A DNA stretch of 64,000 nucleotides from Anseranas semipalmata (lineage: Eukaryota > Chordata > Aves > Anseriformes > Anseranatidae), in assembly GCA_013399115.1 (NCBI GenBank), contig VXAA01006433.1, positions 1,858,305 to 1,922,304 on the forward strand. The letters run 5' to 3'. Positions 32,675 through 44,300 of the stretch are shown here, piece by piece (position 1 is the first letter of the stretch; every line of letters begins with the position of its first letter). The position numbers and the translations under genes are program-made. Under the pieces are notes generated by a model, which had not been told where the DNA came from, did no database searches, and worked only from the letters and a program-made list of their open reading frames with translations.

Positions 32675-33363
32675 AATCTTCCATGAACTTAGAGAAATTG
32701 AATTGACTCTACTCCTCCATGTCCAGAGGTGTTTTTCACAAACCATAACAAGAGTTTTTGTTATCCTTGTCCACAGAACAGAAGCTGAAAAAGCCTATTG
32801 TTTGCTTTTCAGATGGATAATTTATGGTTTAATCCTCAGCTTTAAATTAGACTGATTACTCTAATTCACTGAAAGGCCTTAAATTATCTTCAATGACTCT
32901 AGTCCATATAGTTTAATGTATCTTGATTTTTTTTATTATTATTATTTTTTAATGTGCCTTGTCTTTTTGACTAGGCTCTGCAGGATTGCACTAGCTCCAT
33001 AATGCAGTAAAGTTGATAACTGAAGATTAATTTTTGAAAGGGATCTTCCATTATTTTCAGAAGAAGAAAGATTATTATAGTTTGGTCCTGTGCTAACTGG
33101 AAGGTTTTAACTAGCCTCTCCTTGAAAGCGCTTGAACCAGAGGCACATAATGTACCCTAGACAAGTGCTAAGTACAGGGAGAGCCTGTTTACCTTCAGCG
33201 AATGCCTACAGGCTATTTATGGCAATATACTGCTTTGAACATAATTTATTTTTCATTGTGGGGCAAATATGCAATGGTTTGGCCCAAAAATGTATTTTCA
33301 TTACAGTTTGTAATGCTTATTGTGTGTGTGTCAAAGCTGTCCAAACGGTAAAAAGAAACACAG

Positions 33364-33369
33364 AATAAA
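33364..33369 (+). terminator. SPOPL: Proximal polyadenylation signal of SPOPL
   Basis: AATAAA about 0.7 kb after the stop, followed within 15-25 nt by a T/GT-rich stretch (TTGCTTGTGTTTCTTT). It would give a short 3' UTR isoform if used. Confidence 0.5.
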
Positions 33370-35666
33370 CCTCTTGCTTGTGTTTCTTTACGGTCCATCA
33401 CTAGTTTACATTTAATGCAGAACTGAACGAGAGGTGAAGAGTTCAATGTGAAAACAGAATAGTATTGTATATGGAAAAAATATATCCCACATGTACGGTT
33501 ACATAGCAAAGTAAAGGATGCATAGAATGACCAAATGTAAATTGAAGAAATGGGCCAAATGGATTTTGAATATGCACTTTTAACGTGTAACTTTTGTATG
33601 TTGTGTGGTACATATATATTTTGCTTTTGATGAATTAATGAGGTACAGGTAATTGTGGCTTAACTTTTTAGATACATTTTTCAGATGCCCACAGCCACAT
33701 GGGATTTAGTTTTGTTAGAAAAGAAAGGCATGTCTTTTTAAGACTCAGTTGAAGGTGACTATTGCAAGCTTTCATATTTAACAGAATATTTTCACTTATT
33801 TGAAAAAGGCATGTGAAAGGTGAAATTCTGGAGGAGGGATTTTTCCCATCTCGACGTGTGTGCACAGTTTCTGTTAACACCTAGGGAGGCTGCATACACA
33901 TCAAGAGGAATATTTCCCTGAAATGTCAGATGGTATTTGCAAGCAGAAACTTGCTCAGTCTTGCATTTCAGTTATTGTGCTAGCATTGTGGATGATATTG
34001 AAATTCTGCATAATGTGAAAAGGATGAAACATTTGTAAACTGCTTGTCATGGGCCAGTTCTTTATTATATGAACCTTAGCTTTAATACCAACATCCTCAG
34101 TGTTTGATAGCTTTGTTTACAATTGGGAGGAAAAGTCTGCAGTAGTGCACACTCTAAACGTTTCCTGAGTTATTACATTAAGTTTACTGTAATAGTGATA
34201 ATACGTTGTATTTCTTCTTTGGGAAGACTTGGGTTTAGCGGTGGGGAATGGGAGGAGATCTCACCTAATTTATAATCACATTTTAGTTTGCCTATAAAAA
34301 AAAAAAAGTTATGCAGGGAGGAGAGAAGAGGAATTTCAGATTGTTTACTATCTTAAAATCTATCTCCATCCTCACTTCATTAAGATTCATCTGAATTGCT
34401 CTAAATGAAATTTTTAGAGGAAAGAGTATATAGTTTTATACTTTGGCATCTGGTGAACCATTAGCAAAGACAAATTGGAAAAACTGCCCGGGCCAATTTC
34501 TAAATAAAATGACCTCTAAACATGCATTTTCTTACCTTCTAACTAAATCTTTATGATGGATAAAGTGTAAAATCAGAAACTTTAATAGTACATAAGGCAT
34601 CAAATTATATATTTACAGAGATTTATCCTTTTATCAATTTTTAAATATTTATCTAAGGTCTCATAAGCATTCTTCACAATAAGACGTAAAGGTAATTGTT
34701 CCCTCCAAAATAGTGATGTTTTTGCTGCACTGTGTTAGATGTGTTAGAATGAAATATCCTCATACCCATCACTGGTAAAACTTGCAGCTCTAACATACCA
34801 AGTGACTTGAATATTTAATACTGTAATGATTGTCCAGTTCAGCTTGTTCTAAAGTAAAAACATACAGTAATCTAATGGAACGCTTAAGGATTTTATGAAG
34901 ACTTTTTTCAGAAGCTTAATAGCACACTTTGTACCAAAAAGTCAGACACTGTGCTGTGATATTAACTACATTGTGAAGTGTCCACTTTTCAAGTTAGGCA
35001 GTGTATACCATACATTACACTAATGGGGAAAAAAAACGCAAAAAAACCATAATTGATCTGTTTAGATTGGATTTTATTTATTATGTATATTTTGTTTTTG
35101 TCAACTCTTAAGAAAAAGGTAAAACAGTTGCTGTATTCTTAAGTGAGTGCACTAATTATTCACCCCTTTTATTCTTTGACTACATGCAGTGTTCTCACTG
35201 GAACGGGATAACTGATAATTGCAACGTTCTTCAGATTCGGTTGCTTGTTTTTATTCCCCACGTCTCAAGAGCTTGCCCTTCAAAACCTCGGTTGTCAGTT
35301 CTAAGTACAGCAGATATAAAACTATCTAATGCAATGGACAGTTTTTTTTTTCAGGCTGAAATCTTAGGGTTTTTTCTTAGTTTTCTATACAGAGTAGGAA
35401 TATATTGTATGAAGGTGCCATGTTTTGGCTTGCCAACACTACTCCCTTGGATATATGTGAACCACCGCTTCCATACTTTTCTGGGGAGAACCCTGCATGT
35501 GTCCTGTGTGTGCGTGCGTGTGCGTGTGTATGACTGTGCGGTGTTTTTTGTCAAGAATGACTTTCTAAAAATAAGGACTCAGTTTGCTGTTAAAATGCTA
35601 TTATGTATTATATATTTTTTCCATTTGGACCTCTCCTAAGGAGATGCTTTGGGTGGAAGAGGCTTC

Positions 35667-35672
35667 AATAAA
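35667..35672 (+). terminator. SPOPL: Intermediate polyadenylation signal of SPOPL
   Basis: AATAAA followed by a T-rich element (CTTATTTTCTAG). Plausible site about 3 kb after the stop. Confidence 0.45.
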
Positions 35673-36724
35673 CAATCCTTATTTTCTAGTCCATTTACTG
35701 CATGCAGAAGTATAAACACTTGTGCCTTTTTTAGGAAACTGTTGCAATGAAGGGAAGATTTAACAGGATACAAGATCTTTTTAAAGGTGAAGGAGAATGA
35801 TATTTGATACATGGTTGAGACAAAAGTTACAGATTATACCTTTGAACTCTGCATGTTGACTCTTGCTTCTGCAATTAAGTTTCACTGAGAAACTACACTG
35901 TAGTTTCACTGTAGAAACTGCAAAAAATGTGGAATAACATACAAGTTGAATAATGGTGTATTTTGTGAAAATGTGAAAATATTTGCTGTCACAAGCTTGA
36001 GTGTATGTCAAAATATGATAATCATGGACACAGAGTTAGTTTTACAAGTTACTCTAGTTTTGATGTGTTTCTAAACATTGAGTGTTTAGTATAAAATTCA
36101 CCTTTGCACAGGTCAGTAGAAGATCTACATGGAGATTATGTTCCTTTTAAATCCTCATGGAAAGGTTTCTCCCTTGGGAGATTAAAATAACGTGCAGTAC
36201 TTGAAACTGTGTTTCATAAGACAGTGAATTGCAAATGTGAGGTATTGCTGCCTGAAATGTTGAATTACATTGAATTTTACAGTTGGATAAAATTCTTTAT
36301 CTTAATTGATTTTTTTTTTTGTATTTGACAAATGGAATGTTCTTTATCTGGTGGTGTAAGCATTTTTAGTACAGAGCTTAGCTCGTTAGCTAGCAAGACA
36401 CTGACTTAGTCTCATAACTTGGCTTCTGCTTACAGTAAATGGACTACGTTTGTAAAGGGAATTCACTATTTCAAGTGTTTTGCAAGGAACTTTGTTGTAT
36501 TTGTAACCTGGTTTTTGAAGGCTTAAGATGAATGAGTCCTATTTTAGAAATTAAGCCAGTGAAATGACTTAGACCTGTTTTGGGGTGGAAATGATTAAGA
36601 GAATTCAGATATGTAAACAGTTGTATCAAACCATCCAGCCTTTTTTATCAGCTGATGTTAATGGTGAAATACTTTTTGTACCTTGTTGCTGAAAATATTT
36701 TTGCGTTTCAGCACATCAAGTTAC

Positions 36725-36730
36725 AATAAA
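36725..36730 (+). terminator. SPOPL: Distal polyadenylation signal of SPOPL
   Basis: AATAAA followed about 20 nt later by a strong GT-rich element (GTGTCTGTGTGGCTTGTG, near 36751-36768). This is the best mammalian-type poly(A) site in the region and the likely end of the long transcript. Confidence 0.7.
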
Positions 36731-36769
36731 GTTGTTACTTATACAGAACGTGTCTGTGTGGCTTGTGTT

Positions 36770-37541
36770 TTTTTCCCCCTGTATATGTTGACAATGGCTA
36801 CCTTTGCTTCTGTCCTTTGAGAATGCTGTTTTACCAGCACTGTGGATCAGTTTGGTGTAAAATATACTGGTGTCCTTTTGGAAATCTTTTTGGGGTAGGA
36901 CCATGTTTCAGTATTGCTCTGATCTCCGCTAACTATTTTTCCATTTTGACACTTTAAAATAACTGAGAGCTCTGAATAGCTTATAACTTGCCTGCCTGAG
37001 AAATGACTGCCTTTACACAGACTGTCAGAACTGATGCTCAGTGGGAAGGAGAGTTGCTCCTGTGGTAATGAAGGCTGTGGAGATGAAGATGAGTTTCATG
37101 GTTTCTAAGAGGTTGGCCTCCATAGTAAACTTGACTGGTTAGCACAGTGAATGGTAATCAAATTTATTTGTACAGGTTCCAGTTTTTTTTAAATGAACTC
37201 CAATGTTTAGGTAAAGGATATTGAACTTTTTTTTTAAGAAAGCTTAAAAGGCTTTCTTAAGGCTGTATTTTTATCCTTAGTCTTTAAAGTTTACTTCATT
37301 ATTCAGCCAATCATTTAAAGAAAGCACCTATTTTCCTTCTAAACTGAATTCTAATGGTCTTTTGTGTGTGGCAACTGGGCATAAGAGTACTTCACAGTGC
37401 CAATATATATGATAGATATGAATCTTCGTTTAACAAAAATACTATTTGTAAGTTTTTCTTTAGGAGCTTTCTTAGAATTCTTGTTTGAAGTCCCATGTGT
37501 GACATCTTCCTTTAAAAGGGAGAGCTCAAATAATGAGTTTT
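36770..37541. other. Intergenic, start of the SPOPL-NXPH2 interval
   Basis: AT-rich, no gene seen. It contains a perfect 10-bp hairpin, TTAAGAAAGC at 37234-37243 paired with 37251-37260 around a 7-nt loop. Confidence 0.75.
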
Positions 37542-38024
37542 CACAGAATCATTTAGGTTGGAAGAGACCTCCAAGATCACCTAGTCCAACCTATGACCTA
37601 ACGCTACCAAGTCCTCCACTAAACCATATCGCTAAGCTCTACATGTAAACGTCTTTTGAATACATCCAGGGATGGTGACTCTACCACTTCCCTGGCAGCC
37701 TATTCCAATGTCTAACAGCCCTTTCAGTAAAGAAATTTTTCCTAATGTCTAACCTAAACTTCCCCTGTCGCAGCTTAAGCCCATTCCCCCTCGTCCTATC
37801 ACTGAACACGTGGGAGAAGAGACCAATCCCCACCTCGCTACAGCCTCCTTTAAGGTACCTGTAGAGAGCGATCAGGTCGCCCCTGAGCCTCCTCTTCTCC
37901 AGGCTAAACAACCCCAGCTCCCTCAGCCGCTCCTCATAGGACTCGTTCTCCAGACCCCTCACCAGCTTCGTTGCCCTTCTCTGGACACACTCCAGCACCT
38001 CCATGTCCTTCTTTGTAGTGAGGG
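37542..38024 (-). mobile_element. CR1 LINE 3' end, comparatively young, part of a chimeric retrocopy
   Basis: Minus-strand CR1 fragment of about 480 bp. The minus strand ends in ATTCTGTG, one unit of the CR1 terminal octamer (37542-37549). The coding part retains the ORF2 C-terminus with [46 protein letters not shown] and HWNRLPG, which stays open for over 100 codons and is then thrown out of frame by one indel near 37697. It is far less decayed than the copy in SPOPL intron 4. CR1 similarity stops abruptly at about 38024 in the middle of ORF2, where about ten unassigned bases lead into MTA sequence in the same orientation. Confidence 0.93.
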
Positions 38025-38033
38025 ATATACTCC

Positions 38034-38340
38034 CTTAGCATGTTTATCTGCAAGCATTATGAGGCTGTTGGAAATATCTCTTCGCCTGTAAAAACACACC
38101 ACTTTCGCTTCCACGTTTCCATTGGCAGTCTTGTTAAGTTCTTCAATTCGCCTAATGAGATACGGATTGCTGGAGGAATTTTCAAAATAAGCATAATCTC
38201 CCACTCGGTACGTGTTGGCCGCAATGTCTGCGCTCTGCACCCTTCTCCTCCTCCTCCTCCCGCTGCTGCTGGGCCGGGCAAGGAGGGAGCAGCTCCCGTG
38301 GCCCTCCCGTGCTGCGCCACCCCTCCCTGCCTGGGCACAT
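38034..38340 (-). pseudogene. MTA3: 5'-end retrocopy of an MTA-family mRNA (closest to MTA3), fused to CR1
   Basis: The minus strand carries 64 uninterrupted codons (38225 down to 38034) matching the N-terminus of metastasis-associated proteins, the NuRD chromatin-remodelling subunits. It contains [38 protein letters not shown] and [10 protein letters not shown], the start of the BAH domain. [10 protein letters not shown] fits MTA3 better than MTA1 or MTA2 as I recall them. The initiator ATG is ATT, Met5 is Thr, Val12 is Ala and Thr54 is Ser, so it cannot start normally. Upstream, 38226 to about 38340 is a GC-rich CGG/GGA-repeat segment typical of a CpG-island 5' UTR, ending sharply against AT-rich DNA. 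After codon 64 the MTA sequence stops and CR1 begins. No further MTA exon lies on the other side of the CR1. It is dead, with no intron seen. Confidence 0.88.
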
Positions 38341-41300
38341 TTTGATGAGAATTGATAAGATATGCTATTAAAATAAAAAGCATCTCTCACTATACAGAAT
38401 TGCCAGCTCTGCCATATGCTGAAGGCATAGTTTGATGTCCTACTGATAGTTCCAGTTTAAGCAGTCCCTGTTACTGACATTAGAAGACAAGTTTTTCAAA
38501 GTGCAGCCCAAGCAGTCACAGGTGAGAAATACCGATTAAAGTATGTCTGTATTAATTTACAAATAAAGTTGGAGAAGTATCATGATTATTCAATAGCATC
38601 TTAATTTTACCGTAAGAAATTCTGATTTATTCTAGCATCTTGCCTGTTTGACTTAGCTAAACTTAATGAATGCTTTATGTTCTGTATGGAAGAATATAAA
38701 CTTCTAATATTAGTGTTTTTTCCATGTTTTAGATGACTTCAGTTACAGTTAGTATTTAAGCAAGAGTATTGCACATTCCACTACAAATTTTACTTTCCAT
38801 AGTTAAGTAAATTATGCTAATGGTAAAACTACTTGTATTATACATAAAATAACTTATGACATAACTCTTGATTGTATGGCAATGGGGGAAATACTATTAA
38901 TCGCTGTTAAAACTATAGCATTTCTGAACAGTTTTTCTGCAGAGGTTTTGCTAATTTTCCACTAGAGTAATATGTTTTTCTTGCATCATCTATTTTGAAG
39001 ATTCCCTATTTGTTCTCTGAGAAAGCTGGAAGAAATGCAAATGCAGAAGTCGAATGAAGCATTTCAGATCTATGATGGAGGCTTTTTCTACTAGAACAAC
39101 TGCATCTAGGCAAAAAAAAAAAAANAAAAAAAAAACACCAACAACAAAAACAGCTGTGAGAATTCATGGGTGCTTTGGAACAGAGATGGCATTCCAGTGG
39201 TTGTCAAATAAGGTGTATTTTAAATCATATATGAAATTGGTGCTTTAATTGTAAAATTGGGTTTCTTATAAATCAAATGTAAATAACAGAAATGAGCTTG
39301 TGATTCCAGGCTCAGAGAAGGGGGGGGGGAAATAATTTTGCAGGGTTTGCTTGGTGTTGGCTTATAGAGAAACTACTGAGATTGTTTTGAGTTCTCAGTT
39401 AAAGTATTTTGCAGGAGACTTATAGCAGTAGCAATATGTGGTAATCATCTTGTAAAGCAGAGAGAGGATTTGACTTGCTCTGAAAGCATGACCTGACGCT
39501 AACATTTTTGTCTTGCATTCTTAGTAGAGTTTGGAGCGTAACAACATTTTTGTGCAGGTACTGTATTTCAATCAAGGGCATGTATATAATGAGTGTAAAT
39601 CTGTGCTTTGCCAAACTTATGCATGTTTCATGTGTTGGCAGTGATAGTCATGCAGAAAATAAATTGCGCTATGTCAGACTTTGTGCTGCTGATCAGAATG
39701 GAGGCAATTTGTGCTGAATTTTAAGCAGTTACGGTTTTTGACTTCCCAAATTTCTTACTGCATAGTCAACTGAGCTGTTTCCTTTAATAAAGGTAAATTT
39801 TGAAGCATATACAAAAACTTCTAATAGTGTGACTTCTTAAAGCATAGAAACTTAAATTTCAGGGTAATGTCCTATTTTAACCTTAGTTGCCAAGTAAACT
39901 ATTCAATTTTTTCATTTTTAAGTTGATAACTTTCTGTAAGTTTTAAAACTTTATGCATTAGGTACGCATAATTTTCGAAACCAGCTGTGTTAAGTTCATC
40001 AAGTTTTGAAATTTTAAAGCAAACCACCTACCTGCTATGGAAGCATGCAACTAAAATGTCTACCCCTGTGGTCAGCAAAGCCTTAGTGGGGTAGTTGTGC
40101 CAGACCCAAATTAAAATCTGTGAAGTTCTCCATAGAGCCCGTAACATATGTTGTAAAAGAAACAGTCTAATACATTTTGCATCTTGTCCCTGTCAGATTT
40201 TGCAGATGGGTTATTTATTTTAGACACATACATGTGGGAATTCTTACAGCACCAAGACTTCGTTTCTCCCCTATAGCAGGACTGTGTTTTGTTGTTCTGG
40301 ATTAGTAGAGTGCATACCAGCATAACTTGAGGAAGATTATCCAAGGGCAACAAATAGAGGTAAACTTTCATTGCCCTTTTTCTCTGTAACTATTGGACTA
40401 AGCCACAGTTTGATTACTAAAAAGTGCAGGTGAAGTTAACCAGAGCTGTTTGATTTTGATTGTTGGTGCAATGATGTCTTTCTATATGCAGACAAGCTTC
40501 TAAGCTATGTCTTTGCTGTTACTTTATAAATATCAAAATGCTTTTGACTATTACTGCTATGACAAATAATGCCCAGAACTTGTTGCATATTTATTAGATT
40601 TTTCTGGTTAAGGTGAGTTTATGAAGGCTTGATATGGAAGAATATGGATATCTTTTTGAATGTACCTTTCTCTTCAATTGTCTTGTTGGTTTTTGCTGCT
40701 GTCTTTTTTCCTTTTTTTCAGAAAGTAGGCTGGCACCTTTGAAATAATATAAATACAGTATCTCAAGTAATGAACCTGCAAATGCTTTATAATGGAATTT
40801 CAGCAAGTTCAGTTTCCTCAGTTAAAAGACATGGAGATAAGTTTTGGAGATAAGTTTTATCATCTCTGTAACAATGCCTTTAATAGGAAAGGTATCATGT
40901 CAAATCTAGTTGATCTCAGAGCAAACTACAAGAAGGGTTAACTTGTATACTAGGTTAGGAAAATAGTGTTTTGCCAGTAATGCCAAAATAGCAGACATCT
41001 ACTTCTGACAAGCTGACAGACCAGAGAATTGAAACTTAATGAATCTTAATGCTTTCTGTCATGTACTTCAATTTTCTCAAATTATTTCTCCAATTAGTTC
41101 TAGTCTTTGTGAAGGAATGACTAATGATAATTAATACATTCTTATAATTTGCATATTCAGTCTCCAGTGTTTCTAAAAAAATGTAGATTTGTGTATAGGG
41201 TGAGCCATGTTAGTCTATTTCTTTGGGTGCTGAGGTTTTTCAGCTTTTCAGGTGTATATTTTCAATTGTACAGGGAGAATACGGTAGATGCATTAAATGG

Positions 41301-44300
41301 TTTAACATGCTTTTGCCATAAGAAATAATTTGGGCATAACGAGGTCTTAGTTTTCTGAAAGGAATTTTTTCTCAGCTATTCTTTAAGGGGTAGGTAGGGA
41401 ACGTAGGGATGCAAAGCTATTGTCAGGAGGCTCAACTCATCCATGAGTCTAAATCTGCTTTGGGAAACTTTTAGATCTGCAAGATGACAAAAAAGATAAG
41501 CCCAGATGTTGGGTGTCTGCTCTTCAGATTTTTTTTTCAGTATTTTTAAGGTGTCTATACCTCTTTGATATCATTCAGTTTTGTTCCACTCAACATGCAC
41601 ACGTGGAGGTATTTATCTAAGTACATCATATGAATTTTGTGTTTAAAATCAGTAGCGTATTTTAGCTGTTGCTTTTACTTTATTTTGTCTGCATAGGAGC
41701 TCCAGCTTTCCGTGCTGCTCTGCAGGTACTTAACCTTTGACTCTAAAAAACAAGTTGGTTTCTGCTTAATTAGTCTTGCCTCTTCTGATGCAAATGCTCA
41801 TTCAGAGGAAAGAACTGAGATCAAACAAGTTTTTTTTTCACTAAAGAGGGCAGCAGGATAAAATTTATAATAGATTGGCGGGATATAAAGAATCAGCTTG
41901 AAGAAATAGAACTCAATATTTGGCAGAATAATCTACTGAAACAGACTTTCTGTAATGGAGATGCTTTCAAGCTACTAATGCAGAAAAATACCTTGAGACT
42001 ATAATGAACATGCAAGATGGGACTTTGCAAAAACAAACAAGGCAGCAAGGAGATAGTTTGTTTAAAAACTTTCAGCTTCTGCTGCTTGGGTTGGTGTTGC
42101 CCCACCATCACAAGCTGAGGCTAAAACTGCCCTGCCTTCTCGTAAGAGGATTGCCCCTTCTCCACAGCTTGCAGGCCTGCAGCCTGAAGGGCAGGTATTT
42201 CAGGTGTTTATTAGCATAATTTGTGGCTGGTAGACCCTCTAAAAGCTTTTGGGTATATACAAAGCCAGGTTCTGCCTGTAGCTGGTTCAGGACTCCTAAA
42301 CTGGTGAGATTTCAGTGCTGGTGATTAAGGTTACCACAGGAACTGGCAAGAGTGGAGGAATGAGTCTGTCAGAGCTCTGGAAGCCTGCAAGAGTTGCAGA
42401 GTCAGTATGTCTGAAATTAGCGTCTCTGGATAGCTACAAAAAGGCTATTTATTCAGATGTACTTTATCAAAGAAATGGAGTGCTTGCAGTCTGAGCTACT
42501 TTATTGACAAATATTTCATACTAGTCTTGTCACTTGTTTAGTTAAATATGCGGTGTTTACTGGGGCAGCATGCCCTGGTCATATTCATCTCTGTGAATAT
42601 TCTGTACAAATTTTAATCAAAGTACTCAAGCAGAATACTGGCTTTCCAAAAGAATTATCCTGAAAAAAATGTTAGTATGGATGTTCAGGAAGTTTTTTCT
42701 TATGATACTTCCCTTGACATTAGAAGCTATTTAAAATATGTTGGGATAAAAATATCTTTTAGTCCTAAACAGCATAGTCAATGTAAGAACTGAAATATAG
42801 TTCCAGGTAAGGTGTCCAATGTGTAGTTTAATACTAGTCCTCCCAGATACTGACCATTCTGGGCTGGCTGCTAGGTGGTATTCTGGACAGTTAGAAAAGA
42901 ATGAAGAGCTAAAAATTATGAGGATTTGACTGGTTTATGTTAAGGGGAGGTTTCTATTTGATGTTGAGGAATGTTAAGTCTGGTTATTTAAATATGTCTC
43001 AAATCAGCTGTTGAGAATACTCCATTTGGTATAAAACCAAGAGCATTTCGAAGTTGGGTTCCTGTGTAAATCAAAAATAACTATCTCTGCACTCTTGTTC
43101 ATTCTGTGAACAGTCATTGTATTTACAATCCTTCAGTGCTATCAGCAAGTCCATAATCTTCCCTCTTTGCTTGTTTGCAGAGAGCAAACTAAACATTTGC
43201 TTCTGGTTCCGCCAAATAAAAACATGTAGAGGTAGAGGAAGGTGCTGTTGCACTGAGACAGTCTCTAACAATAATCTTTGTTTTAACATGAAACACAAAG
43301 ACAGGAAGAAATTTTTCCTGACATGAATGTTTTTCCTCTCATTTCATTCTTTAAAAACAAACACAAAACCCAGGGCTGGTTCAGCAACAGTCAGTGCCGC
43401 TGAGGTCACATGAGTAATAAAAAATATGAAGCTTATATAGCTGTATGTAAAGATTCCTATCACAGAACCATCAGTAGTGCTGGCATAATTTTGTATTTTT
43501 TATTTGGCACTTACAAGGCTAAACTTGAGTGTCAGAATTAGCTTTTCGTGCAGATAAAAAGGGTTTAAAAGTCTACAATGGAGATGCCAATTCCCCCAGA
43601 GCTGCCTGCAGATGTGCTGCCTAGGAGGAAAGGAAAGGGCATGGCTGGCTTAGTAGGGCTGAGGCTTCGGTGCTCATCTGTTCACAGTTAGTGTCTTTGC
43701 ACATGCTTGTCAAAGCCATTCAGTCAGCAATTTATGCCGAAATAGTGAAGTTGAGGGTGAAGGAGGACATTCATGTGTCGTCCACAGCAGTGTTCTCCAG
43801 CAGGGCAGAAGAGTTATCAGTGGGGCAGTAAAACCTGTATTGGAGCTGATCAATGGCTGTTTTCTTGGTGAATAGATGCCTTATATCAGTCTTCAGCTGT
43901 CACATCAATACCTTTCTCCACCAGTTGAAATACTTTTTCTTTTTTTTTTTTTTTTTTTTACTACCCAATTCTCTAAATGTGTACTATAAACCTTTCTGAG
44001 CATGCTACATTATTGGAGTTTGCAGCTGAACTTGCTACTGGCTTGATCACAAGCTCCATGTATTTAGGATTCGTTTCCCTGTAGAACACTTAACTGCGTG
44101 CATGCATGCACACATACACAGAGCAAAAATGCCTGTCTAGGATTTGTTAAGTTGTTCACACTTAATTCTTGTGCATTTGCACAGTCATAGGGGGGAAGGT
44201 TTTCTGCAAACCAGAAGGACAAAGGTGCCGTTGCAGATTTCTTAAGTTGTGCATTTTTCTTCTGTGCTTTAAGTAAATATCTACTATTATTATCAAGTAG

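Larger units (their letters stand above)
32675..36750 (+). other. SPOPL: SPOPL 3' UTR (about 4 kb)
   Basis: AT-rich sequence without an open gene, running from the stop codon to the last good polyadenylation site. It includes three AATAAA hexamers, a TG/CG-rich tract at about 35503-35530 and an alternating inverted repeat at 35878-35919. A 151-codon open frame at 35184-35639 falls in it but has no recognisable content. Its length is inferred from the signals. Confidence 0.7.

Noticed and set aside
35184..35639. 151-codon plus-strand open frame
   Set aside because: Lies in the SPOPL 3' UTR and includes a TG/CG repeat that encodes CVCVRVRVY-like low-complexity residues; nothing recognisable.
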